A program made the position numbers and the translations under genes. A stretch of 64,000 nt of DNA from Phoronis australis (lineage: Eukaryota > Phoronida > Phoronidae), in assembly GCA_002633005.1 (NCBI GenBank), contig NMRA01000051.1, forward strand, positions 196,478 to 260,477, given 5' to 3'. Position 1 is the stretch's first letter; every line of letters begins with the position of its first letter. Shown here piece by piece: positions 1-23,700 of this stretch. The notes beneath the pieces are model-generated. The model did not search any database. It had not been told where the DNA came from and was given only the letters and a program-made list of their open reading frames with translations.

Positions 1-188
1 AAGTAGAAATTTGTTTCTGGCATTCTAATGCTGTGCTAATCTCGTATGTTGGTAAATTTGTTTTTAATTCTATGTTTCTGTGGTGCTTTAAGCAAATGGT
101 GTATAGGATGTGCTTGTATTATGAAGATAACTCACATTTTGCCCCTAGCCTATTGAGGAGACTATGACCATGCCTTTCCATTTTGCAA

Positions 189-310
189 AGTATGCCCTCT
201 ACTGGCCAATTTATGGTACCAATAAACAACCCTAGAAGGATACCGTATGCGGTGCAATTGTGGGCGCATTTCAACGCTCCGCGTTGCTCTTGTTTTGTTT
301 CTTACAATTT
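189..310 (+). mobile_element. Solo 3' end of hairpin-terminated repeat element
   Basis: The stretch from aataaacaaccctagaag to gcgttgctcttgtt closely matches 11368-11480. Both contain the hairpin CAACGC-TCC-GCGTTG (CAATGC at 11.4 kb) just before CTCTTGTT. It is read as the terminal piece of the family described at 9745-11480. Confidence 0.65.
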
Positions 311-408
311 TTCAACAATGTATCCAAGGTTACACAAACATCAAGTCAGTATGCATCTTTTTAGGATAGTTGTGTCAGGTGATGCAAACATGCAGCTTCT
401 GGCGAATA

Positions 409-490
409 GTGCTTTATATAGTGCTTTATATAGTGCTTTATATAGTGCTTTATATAGTGCTTTATATAGTACTTTATATAGTGCTTTATG
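409..490 (+). repeat. 12-bp minisatellite GTGCTTTATATA, about 7 copies
   Basis: Nearly perfect units from 409 to 490, one with GTAC for GTGC. It ends about 60 bp before the acceptor of the first visible KIF2 exon. Open frames on both strands across it are low-complexity artefacts. Confidence 0.95.
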
Positions 491-498
491 TGATGTAA

Positions 499-12664
<12,166 letters not shown>

Positions 12665-14420
12665 GATGGAGGCCTGTCTTCTACTTCATGTGCTACAAGT
12701 GAAATGGGTGAATCTTCATCTCCTAATAGGACACCGCCAGCTGCCCTCCTTCATGGATGTTTATATTCCTCTCATAGAATGGTACTTTCTCCTCCTCCAG
12801 TGTTCATTTTCTCTGTTTACAGAATCAGTCTCCGTCACTGAAGTCCATCCAAATAAATTACATTGTAGCAGTCTTTCACCTGTGTCCCCTTTCAATAGAT
12901 GGAGCCACATTCATCCTAAACACTGACTGCTTGCCTTAACACTCTGGTCATGCAGAGTTTTAGTCGTGGAAGTTCAAATAGAAGTGACGGGCTGACTTCA
13001 ATCTTCCCATTGTTTTATTGGGACTCATGGCAAGGAGTTGTTGTGTCATTGTTCAGATGTGTGAACACAGTTTGTTCTTCTCATGAAGTCTAGATAAAAC
13101 AAGCTCCATTTTTTCTCTAGTCAGACACATTTAATCACCCGAGGTCCCTTAGATACGTAACTGGACTTATTCAAGATTTCTGCATGATAACTTGAAATGA
13201 TTTAATGGAATCTCATTTTCCAACTTTTGTAAATAATATGCCAATCTTGTTCTTGCTATTGAAGGTAAATTGATCAGGACTTGCAAATTGTACTTGCATG
13301 CCTAAGAAGTGTGTGATATTCACGTGCTAGTTTCACGGGACTTTTAATATGTCTTCTTGATATTGTGTTGATTGAAGGTTGAATTTCAAGCCACATTGTT
13401 GAATAGGATCACAAACATCCATTGCTCTGGGTAGGCTCTTGTACCTGTGTTTTGGCTAATGATCAAATTAAAGCCAGTAAGCTTCTACACTTTGTATGTG
13501 TGCCTGTGTAGCTCTTGTAAAATGCAGATGTTTGTTATATATTCTACATCACCCTCCTCTGATTGGTTCAAGTTCCTGTTGCCTGGTGAACGACTGTGAA
13601 GATGAGAATGTATTTCAGAGTCCATTTTGATTCTTTTTTTCAAGACATCGTAACTGACTGAATGACCGACGGTCTCTATTCTATGTCTCTGGGAAGGTTT
13701 GCAGTTAGCAAACCTAGACTTGGTGAACACATCTTGATGGTTGTTTGTCACGTTCATCTTTAATAACTTACTGTAGGATGTGAAGGTTCTCTCTACTCTG
13801 GAGGCAGAATACTTTGTGTAATTATTGCCGTTATACTCTGTAAAAGAACAATTAGAGTTGGGACATACAGGCTTCCTCGCTTCACTTATCGCGTAACCTG
13901 TCTATTTGCATAAGTCTTTCCTTTGGTCTCTATATAGAAGCCCATTCATGCGCTCATGTCGTCTCATGGACAAGTTGTGGCTTTTGTCATGGTCCTAAAC
14001 GCGACAAGTTTAGGGAAGAAGTGTGTACGTTATGGCGAATCATCGCAACCATCTATTGTAAAAGCTTATTTTCCTTGGTGAGCAATTGTATTGTTTTGTA
14101 TTCTGCTGTACAGGTTTGACTGTGATTATTATTATTAATTTATGAGCTCTGCCACTTTTTAGCTCAATGAGCTAAATAAATCTCATTTAGCTTATTGCTT
14201 GGCTTAACAAGGTCGGTCTCAGCTGGATTCATTGATGTACAGACATAGTGTTTTTTTATCACAAGACCATGCCCTGCTTATACTCATTGACCAAGTGCTT
14301 AGATTCATTGGATCATGCTACAGTGCTCAGGATATTAAAACTGATTTTGCCCATTAACAGACAACAACGACTCTCCAATTCAGCTCTCTAAAATCAAATA
14401 AAATGATTCTCTGTTACTCC
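12665..14420 (+). other. KIF2 3' untranslated region (end uncertain)
   Basis: No coding signal follows the KIF2 stop. Canonical AATAAA hexamers lie at 14175-14180 and 14397-14402. The block 13872-14430 is repeated, diverged, at 60556-61110 next to a decayed KIF2 exon, which supports its being part of the KIF2 locus. The true cleavage site cannot be read from sequence alone. Confidence 0.5.
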
Positions 14421-16180
14421 TTTCAACCCTGCTTTTTAAAAATTTCTGACAAAGTCTGCTAACGAGGCAAGTCTGACCCAAACTTTCAGGAGTTACAGGA
14501 CAACTGTAAGGAATGACCACCCACGGAGAACCAAAATATCCATTCTGTGACAGTGAGTACCTGGTTGTAGGGGACTCTGGCTTTTATCCCATGGGCTAGA
14601 GGCCAATGAGGTGACAGAATGAGGAATGGTTGAAATCACCCAAACAAGGTCTAATATTCCTTTAAGCTGTTTGTATTATTTGCAGTGACTTCTAGGTTCC
14701 TAGTCTGTTGAACTCTAGACTTTAGTGTTAATACATAGTTAGCCAACATCGGATTTCTGTTACAAAGACTCTGAAGGGCACTGAAAGATACAGTCGACTA
14801 GTGCAGAGATGTTACACGTAGTTTCTATTTTTAAATATTTATGTAATCGCGTTCAGTGGTTACAGCTGAGTTGGTATATTTTGATGTCTGAACTATTCCA
14901 GTGTTTTCGTTTTCCGAAACAGCGCAAAATTGTTCGTTTGGTTGGAATATTTAACGTGTGAAGTGGTTTCTTCTTTGAATTACAACGAACTTGTGTACGC
15001 TTTGAGTGTACAATTTAATCTAAATAATGTGTAGATATGTAACTATAAATTAATATAAATTGTTTTGAGTTTTCCACTTAACCATTTTATTACGTTTTAT
15101 AATTCACATACAAAACTTGGGCATTGGAACAAAGAAGACATTACTTTTCTAGACAAATAACCACAGCAAGTCAACATAGTAAAAATACCTCAACTATTTA
15201 AAGAGGTATTTCGTTGCTGTTCAGTTTTCAGCGTTGAATTCTTAAAAACATTACCTGGCTCATCCAATCTCGAATTGTTACCCAATAAGCCGGCAACTCG
15301 AATCGTGGCACCATTTTTTGAATTAGTAGTTTTAAGATTAACGAAAATCAATAAAGTCTGAAGCGTTTTTTGAGTCATCGATGCTTTTGTTACTAACCGG
15401 AATAGAACCATTTCGTAATCGGATGTAAAAGGCCTAATTTGACATTCATTTTTAGCCGGCTAAGAAGTGCCAGATGCAGCTTTAATAAACAGAATCCTTA
15501 GTAATGCTATACTTTCATTTGAAATCTATATATTGGTGTTTGTGTATGGATGTGTTTGAAGCGGTTGTAAACTTACGTTTCCATCCAAGCACGAGGAACG
15601 CAAGTATTAAAACAAAATCCAACTAATTGTGGGTTCCTACAGCCTACTGAAGGGCTAGAATGATCAGATAGGACTGACATAGCAGTTGAAATATATTGAA
15701 GTACAACAAACAACGAACAAATCCATACCAAGAAACATTTACCGACAGTTTTTCATTTGTCAACGAATGGGCGCACCCGGGGGGGAGCTCGAACGAGCCC
15801 GCCAATTTGGCGAATCTGGCAAAAAGTTACGCCTCAGTCAAACCAAAAGTCCGAGTAAACGAGACAAAAGTCCACAAGATTCAAGGGAAGTCGGCGCGAC
15901 TGCACAAACCGTGGGCCTGAACTATTGGCCCCCTTTTTTAGTACTCGCTGATTTCTTTCAGTTAAAGGTCCGCATACCGAAAAATCCGAGTCCCCCCTGT
16001 ATTTTAAGCTGGGTGCGCGCATGTAACGGACACCATTTTCATTGTGAAACTACGTGTATAAGCTGTTACGGGGTGGGGCTACTCCTGGGTGTACCGAAAA
16101 TACGCCCATGGGGTTACTTTTGAAAAAAATCCCGAAAATATGCACATGGGCGTACTTATGGGAAATTCCCGGTACCGTAA

Positions 16181-16256
16181 CTAACTTTGTAAGTTAACAT
16201 CGAAGTTACATGATACAGTGCTAACTTTGTAAGTTAACATCTAAGGTACATGATAC
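16181..16256 (+). repeat. Two-copy 40-bp tandem repeat
   Basis: The 36-bp core beginning ctaactttgtaagttaacat occurs at 16181-16216 and 16221-16256 with three differences. Confidence 0.9.
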
Positions 16257-16257
16257 T

Positions 16258-16286
16258 ATACAATACAATACAATACAATACAATAC
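16258..16286 (+). repeat. Pentanucleotide microsatellite (ACAAT)n
   Basis: About six consecutive ACAAT units. Confidence 0.9.
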
Positions 16287-16765
16287 AGAAATTATTGAAT
16301 TTAGCCATGAACATTTGTGCCAAAAATTATCAACCAAAATTGGCATAATTAAACCATTGAAAAAGTCAATATTTTTTCATATTTTTCGTAGTAGGATAAA
16401 GCACTGTTTTGCTGCGTTTCCAACTTTCGCATTGTAACCCTTAGTCACGATTTGTGCCGGAAAATGCTTTCTATTCAGGGAATTAATCTGGAAAACGTAA
16501 CTCGTCTGAGTTACACTATCTCCATGAGAATACATCCGCGTTAGATGCAAACAATGAAACCCAACAGCGTAAGAACAGTGAACATTCGACGACCATGAAG
16601 GCACTACTGAGTCTATTATTTCCAGTAGAGCTTATTTTGATGGTAGATACATCTACAACAAATCGCGGCGATCTCAACCTTTGCCCGCTATCATGTATAC
16701 TTCCAGTAATTCCGTTTATCCCTGTTGCTGCCTGTGTCGCTGTCTTTGCCGCCACCTTTCCTCGC

Positions 16766-16982
16766 NNNNNNNNNNNNNNNNNNNNNNNNNNNNNNNNNNN
16801 NNNNNNNNNNNNNNNNNNNNNNNNNNNNNNNNNNNNNNNNNNNNNNNNNNNNNNNNNNNNNNNNNNNNNNNNNNNNNNNNNNNNNNNNNNNNNNNNNNNN
16901 NNNNNNNNNNNNNNNNNNNNNNNNNNNNNNNNNNNNNNNNNNNNNNNNNNNNNNNNNNNNNNNNNNNNNNNNNNNNNNNNNN
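16766..16982. other. Assembly gap (217 N) flanked by similar sequence
   Basis: The flanks share a repeated block: gctatcatgtatacttccag...cctgtgtcgctgtctttgccgcc on the left (about 16688-16755) and gctattatgtataaatccag...cctgtgtcgctgtctttgccgcc on the right (about 17042-17106). The gap probably spans a tandem repeat. Confidence 0.85.
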
Positions 16983-17404
16983 GCCCCTCTCAAAGGGGTG
17001 CTATCTAGAAAGGAGGTTGTCGGAGTTTGCTCCACTCGCCAGCTATTATGTATAAATCCAGCAATTGCGTACCTCGTAGATCCCTGTGTCGCTGTCTTTG
17101 CCGCCATTTGTCATTGCATGTTTCAACGGTAGTGTGACAGTCCGTGACCCAACCACCCGCTATACTGCTCTTCGCAAGCACATCTCATCACCATACACTC
17201 ATAAATCCAATCGGATCTACACACCTTCTGTCAAACTTTTGACAAGACATCACTAAGTAAGAACACACAACCAATCACAGAGCAACACAGAAGGCTTTAG
17301 CCAAAGCACAGACTCGTTGCTCACGATTCACAAGGACATCCTCTGCAGACAATGGTGACATAAACCACAAGAAAAGTGATGAGAGAAAGTGCAAAATTAG
17401 TATA

Positions 17405-17583
17405 CAGTCAAAACGTTGACCACAATTGCCGCCAAATACTCGTACAGTTGGTCGTCCTGTTATGGGCGAGAAGCTCATGTCCAGCAACACATGTGAAACT
17501 TACAATCGTGTGCACATTGACAGTGAGATCATCAGTGTTTCTACTCTTGAACACCGGTGTTAGAACTGTGTTTGTAATAACAA
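17405..17583 (-). pseudogene. Decayed sushi exon copy
   Basis: Aligns with the sushi exon just upstream (TPVFKSRNTDDLTVNVHT, VSFTCVAGHEL). The first Cys reads Asn (ITNTVLTP for ITCTVPTP), and a TGA follows WSTF before the last Cys. A dead or dying copy, unless skipped in splicing. Confidence 0.75.
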
Positions 17584-17612
17584 TAACTAACAAGCACCTA
17601 CAAATTAAATAC

Positions 17613-17798
17613 CTGTACAATCATGAACATCGGTCGACCATGTTTTTCGTCTGGTGCAAGTAGACATTACCATAGTGTTGTGATCGGGCTGCTCGTAACC
17701 AGCATCGCATGTGAACATTACAGTCGTGTTCACGTTGACCGTGTGGTTCCCAGTGGTTCGTTTGCTGAAGTCTGGTGTCGGAACTGTACATGTTATGA
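17613..17798 (-). CDS. Receptor exon 10: sushi/CCP domain
   Basis: Acceptor tgttttccag, donor g|gtattt; again 186 nt, phase 1 to 1. ITCTVPTPDF, MFTCDAGYEQ, VMSTC and VHDC give the four CCP cysteines; TWS holds the conserved Trp. Last intact exon seen on this strand. Confidence 0.88.
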
Positions 17799-20700
17799 CT
17801 GGAAAACAAGCGATGTATGACTGCATGGGTAAAAGGTATATCGATGCAGTTTGCAGACTTATCAGGGTGTGTAAGAAGTTCGTAAACGTGTCCAAAACCG
17901 TTGGAGGCGTGCATCAGGGATTTTGGTGTAAGTATGCAAACCATAGACATCTCATAGACCAGACGCACGCCAGTCAGATACATGTAACTCGCGTTGTCAA
18001 TAGGACGCCATATTGGAGAGTGTTACACACGGGAAAAAATAGCTGAAACACTGGGAGCCGTACAGCATTAGTCAGTAAATGTGGGGGCTCGCAGTGTGCC
18101 TGCATCCAAAGAGTTAAGTTTTTTGTTCCTGCCATTGAGTCATGGGCTGTTTAGTTCGGTCATGGAGTTAAATGGTGCTACCACTAGGTTTTTATGTTCA
18201 GCCACTACAGTTTATGTGGAGCGGCTATGCGTTGTTTCCTCATCAATCTTGGTGATTGAGACCATATAAGATCAATTAAAATGATAATTACTGACCAGAA
18301 GATGTTTTTCACCAATGACGATGCCATTTGTTAATTTTACTTAAGTAAATACCTGGTGTTAGTGACAATCGTATGTATTTTTACTTGTACTGAAAAACAT
18401 CTCCGAACCTACTCGCCAGCCATCCAAATCAGTACATCTAAGTGAATAACTTATTCTCTATTGAAATACATACTGCTTCAAAAACTCATTTATTAATATG
18501 TATTCCAAAATCAGATATCTTCTGTTGCGTCAAAATAAACATATTCCTGCAAAATCTGTACTTATGTCGAAGTTTTATTGTAGATTTGCACTGCTTGCTT
18601 ACAAGCTCTTTGTTTTGTGACTCAAAACATGCACATAAAAGGTAAAGTGCATAGTAATCAAAATATCAAACCTGTACGACTGAATCACGCATCCGACATA
18701 TACTCAAAATACAGAATTTCCCACTCGAAACCAAGTGGAAATATAGGCCTACTCAGCCTAGTCGGTGTAGCATTAAACAATGACCCCGTGAAAAATGACC
18801 CCGGCCCGGCAACTCAGTATTTTCACAGGGTCTAAATTTATTGTGAAGAGTTAAAAACCTGTCAATTATTTTTAGGACTCCAGTGAGGTCATTTTTACTG
18901 TAGTTCACATTAAATTTAGACCCAATTAAAAGCGACGTGGGTCACATTTTAGTTTTACAAAGTTACCCGAGGTCATTTTNGACGATGCCATTTGTTAATT
19001 TTACTTAAGTAAATACCTGGTGTTAGTGACAATCGTATGTATTTTTACTTGTACTGAAAAACATCTCCGAACCTACTCGCCAGCCATCCAAATCAGTACA
19101 TCTAAGTGAATAACTTATTCTCTATTGAAATACATACTGCTTCAAAAACTCATTTATTAATATGTATTCCAAAATCAGATATCTTCTGTTGCGTCAAAAT
19201 AAACATATTCCTGCAAAATCTGTACTTATGTCGAAGTTTTATTGTAGATTTGCACTGCTTGCTTACAAGCTCTTTGTTTTGTGACTCAAAACATGCACAT
19301 AAAAGGTAAAGTGCATAGTAATCAAAATATCAAACCTGTACGACTGAATCACGCATCCGACATATACTCAAAATACAGAATTTCCCACTCAAAACCAAGT
19401 GGAAATATAGGCCTACTCAGCCTAGTCGGTGTAGCATTAAATAATGACCCCGTGAAAAATGACCCCGGCCCGGCAACTCAGTATTTTCACAGGGTCTAAA
19501 TTTATTGTGAAGAGTTTTCATCCCATGAAAAATGACCTCAAGTCCGTGAAAACCTGTCCCGTCATTATTCAATTGGTTCCCCTGCAACAGGGGATTGGGA
19601 TATGCAGACATGATACCACCAATTGGCGATCTTTCAGCAATGTTCTATACGTGACCTGAGTAGCGCGCGGCAACAAAATTTTGCTTTTATCAATATATGC
19701 CGCAATTAGGGAGTGAAAGTACTGAAAGGCGTGCAGACCACGAATATGACGTGGGTGAGCTGGGCTGAAGCGAAAACAATCACTATTTTTTGACCAGTCG
19801 CTCAGTTACCCAAATTGGCAACCGACCATTTTACACTGCTCGTGCCAGGATAATATCCGACAAGCGTGAAGATTAATCCAAAATACTTGGCCACATGTTG
19901 AGAATATTCCGATCGCAGCCAAGTTTTCTTATTATCAAAGTCAAATTTGAAACCGTGAAAAGGCAAAGCATGCGTGAGAGAAGAATTTATTTTGAATTTC
20001 TCGGCTGAGGGACACGCAGCACGTTTATCAGATTCAGTAAGGGGGGGGGGGGGAGGAGTGGATAGGAATGGAAAGAATGTGTGGGAGCGGAGCTGATCTC
20101 TTTATGAGCACATAATTACACGGTGTGGGGTACTACGAAACTCCATCAAATGCCTGGTGCTTGATCGTGGGGGACTTCAGAACAGTGAGATCAGAGAGGA
20201 ATACCATGCGTGTGGCGCGTGTGAGAGGAATATTTGTTGGCAATCCCGAGGAAAGGAACTGAGTCTGTGTTTTTTGCTTTTAACATGACGACGTTCTCCC
20301 ATTGAGTCTAACTTGTTAAGTTGATGGCACAACAAGTTGGGTGGATGACCCTTAACACTGACGACTGATAAAGTCCAGTCTGGCAAATTAGGGTTGGAAT
20401 GCCAGCTCTCTTTTGTTCGATAATTGCTCTAATCTCCGATAAGATCGTATCTTATAGCCTCACTTGCCTGTGTTGTTAAAAATAAGTTAAGTTATAAGAT
20501 GTTTGAACATAAGCCAGAGCATTTCTGAAATCCTCATCAAATACTGATCATGCTTATAGTTTTTGAATCACAAAAATCGTCCAAATACAATTGAAGTTAA
20601 AGCAATCTATTCTGCCCGAACGTACCAACATACTGGGTTTGACTGTGTTCACATGTGATCGGTGATAAGCCTGGTTGATAATTGATCTGCATGTTGTCAT

Positions 20701-23700
20701 ACCAGACAAAAGACTGTGCACGACAGTTAGCAAAAGAGCTAGATGTTAAGACACTTACAACTGCTGTACGTCCAGTGCTGTAGTAGTAAAATTAGAGGAA
20801 AGTAGGCGCCCAAAGCCCACTGTATTACCTTGAGCACTGAACGTAACTTACGGTGCGTAGGCGCTACGTTCAAATGCCAAAAGGTGATTGGCTATAGGCC
20901 TACGTGCGCCTACGCCCCACTACAGCAGTAGTCACTGAACAGGAGAACGCACTAATGAACTTTAAAAACCTGTCAATTATTTTTAGGACTCCAGTGAGGT
21001 CATTTTTACTGTAGTTCACATTAAATTTAGACCCAATTAAAAGCGACGTGGGTCACATTTTAGTTTTACAAAGTTACCCGAGGTCATTTTTCAATACTGA
21101 AAAGGCTTAGTGGGGCACCACGAAAGTACGTCCCGGGTGAGCGGCACTTGTCTTGGATATAATGTATTTGCATCGAACGACACAAATTAAATCAATAACT
21201 TTGCACGATCCTTCTGATTTCTCTTGAAAAAACGAAAGAATGAAAAGCTTGTAATGGATTGACAAGCGTACAACCACTCAGGTCACTCGGGAATCTGCCA
21301 CTGGTTGCGATCTTCTATTATTTTGATATTTTCCCATCGACTGATTGACTCTTAAAACGCATGTAAGTGTTGTATCACATGTTTTTTATGTTTCTGGAAA
21401 AAATCACACACTTCCGCCTCTTTATGAGTTAGATATCGCGCTTTGAAAAGGGCAATTTACCCTGTGCGCTTACAGGGCGATTATTAACCGCGTCACGTGA
21501 TTAGAAACACTCTTCAATATGGCGTCAAGTTGTCAGCAGCACTAGCGCGTGCACCCGGTCTATAGTGTAAAGATGTCTATGATGCAAACGTTCTGGTCAC
21601 ACCTGACCACCTCCGTGACCAAGAATATTTTCCGCAATGTCACAAACGTAAAATCACCCGTCAAGAAAATGTGTAAACACGACAATTCGGTACGTAGAGC
21701 AAAATAGGCTGCGATTTAAAGTATTGGAGTCCCATTGATTGCATTAGAGCCTGTTTTGAATGAGTAGCAAACACGGTGGCGCCGCACGCTGCACTTGTTG
21801 AGGCATATGGCGGGATCCTCACGGTCGTGTTGACGCTGACTGTAATGTTTTCGGTGTTCCTTGGGCTGAATTCTGATGTGGGAACTGTACACGTCATGAC
21901 TGGAAAATGGTCAACTTCCTGAGCATGATTTGAGGAAGTGATATTGCAACATCATTTCTAACAGTTGTTTGTCTACGTTACAAAATTGACCTCGAACTAA
22001 AAGCTATTTAAAACTGTAAAACCAAGGTTCTAGTATTCGACTGCATTTGATTGCAAGCAGCTGAATGATTAGTTTTCACCAAATAAACGTTTAATGTAAA
22101 TAACAATGATCTGAATTAGTGATAAAAAGACCTGTAGTTGCTGTTTAAAAAGTAAAAATTCTTTGATATATTAAAAAAAACTAGAATTGCTGTTTTTCGC
22201 AAAACGAGACCAAACTGTATTTTGAGAAAGGAGCAAAGTTAAGATGTCATAAAGACGTAGAGCTTTTAAGTATGTTTAGGTGATCGTCTTAACACTAAAG
22301 GATACCAATTCCAGACCCGTGCAACTGGACTAAGTCCGTAAAATGGAGAATAACAATTACTAATGTATTTCGCGAAAGGGGCAAATTTAAACCACAGATG
22401 CAAATCGTCGATGATAATCGGATCTTATAACCAACACTTTCTTTTTGGCCAGTGCAACAGGCCCAAGCTTGTAAAATGACGATTGAATTGTNCAAAACTA
22501 AAGACCCGGACCATCCCTAGACACGTAAAATGAAAATACAAATGGGCTGTTTGTGCACAATAAATACTCGATACAGGCTTTGGCGATATTCTTCTGCCTT
22601 CAGTTTTCTCCTTTCGCAAAACACATTTATAAAAGGTCTCAAACAGCAGATTAGGAATGGGCTCCGGGTCTTGTCATATTTCTTAGTTACATGACTGCGC
22701 TCTGAACATATTTTCACTGTCGGAATCGTTCTTCCCTCTGCACTTTGCTTCTTTCGAAAATACCCTTTAACTGAAAGATGTTACGTCTCGCTACGTTTCC
22801 GGAATACAGCAACTTACTGACCTTCGTTTGAGGAAGTGATATTGTAACATCTTTTCTAACATTTGTTGGTCTACGTTACAAAATTGACCTCGAACTAAAA
22901 GCTATTTAAAACTGTAAAACCAAGGTTCTAGTATTCGACTGCATTTGATTGCAAGCAGCTGAATGATTATTTTTCACCAAATAAACGTTTAATTTAAATA
23001 ACAATGATCTGAATTAGTGACCTCCACATAAAAGCTATTAAAACATTAAATAAAAGAATTTAGTATTCGACTGCATTTGATTGCAACGAACATAAATGTT
23101 AATTTACGCCAGATAAACGTTTAACATCAATGGCATTAACATGAATTTGTGATAAAAAGACCTAAAAACGTTGAGTAATAAATAAAAAATCCCTAGATAT
23201 ATTAAAAATAGGTAGAATTGCTGTTTTTCGAGAAGCGATACCAAATTGTATTTTTAGAAAGGAGCAAAGTTAAGATGGCAGAAAGACGTCGACCTTGAAA
23301 CTATGTTTAAGAGGTTGTGTTATTACTAAAAAGATACCAATTCCAGACCAATGCAACAGGGCTAAGCCCGTACAATGGAGAATAAAAATCACTAGATTAC
23401 ACGTAGAAAACGTATTTCGCGAAAGGGGCAAATTTAAAACCACAGAAGCAAACCGTCGGTGATAATCGGATCAGGCGCTGTCGTATAACTAACACATTCT
23501 TGCTGGCCCGTGCAATAGGCTCAAGCCTGTAAAATGTCGATTGAATTCTTGTACAGGGGGCGCATCAAAAGCAAACTTGGAATGAAGACCCATTCTGAAT
23601 CCTGTCATAAACCTATGACCCGGATAGTCCCTAGACACGTAAAATGAGAATACAAATAAACTTTTTGTGTCACATCAAAAAACAATACTGGATTGTGGCT

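Larger units (their letters stand above)
14430..17400. other. Intergenic or unresolved sequence between convergent genes
   Basis: No recognisable coding exon was found. Frames at 15190-15411 (-), 15686-16123 (+) and 16377-16604 (-) have no family signature. 15760-16180 is more GC-rich with short internal repetition (gtaccgaaaatacgcccatg / cgaaaatatgcacatgggcg). The 3' end of the minus-strand receptor gene could hide here or in the N gap. Confidence 0.5.

Noticed and set aside
15686-16123. 145-codon plus-strand frame
   Set aside because: No recognisable domain, atypical composition, overlapping frames on both strands; probably repeat-derived.
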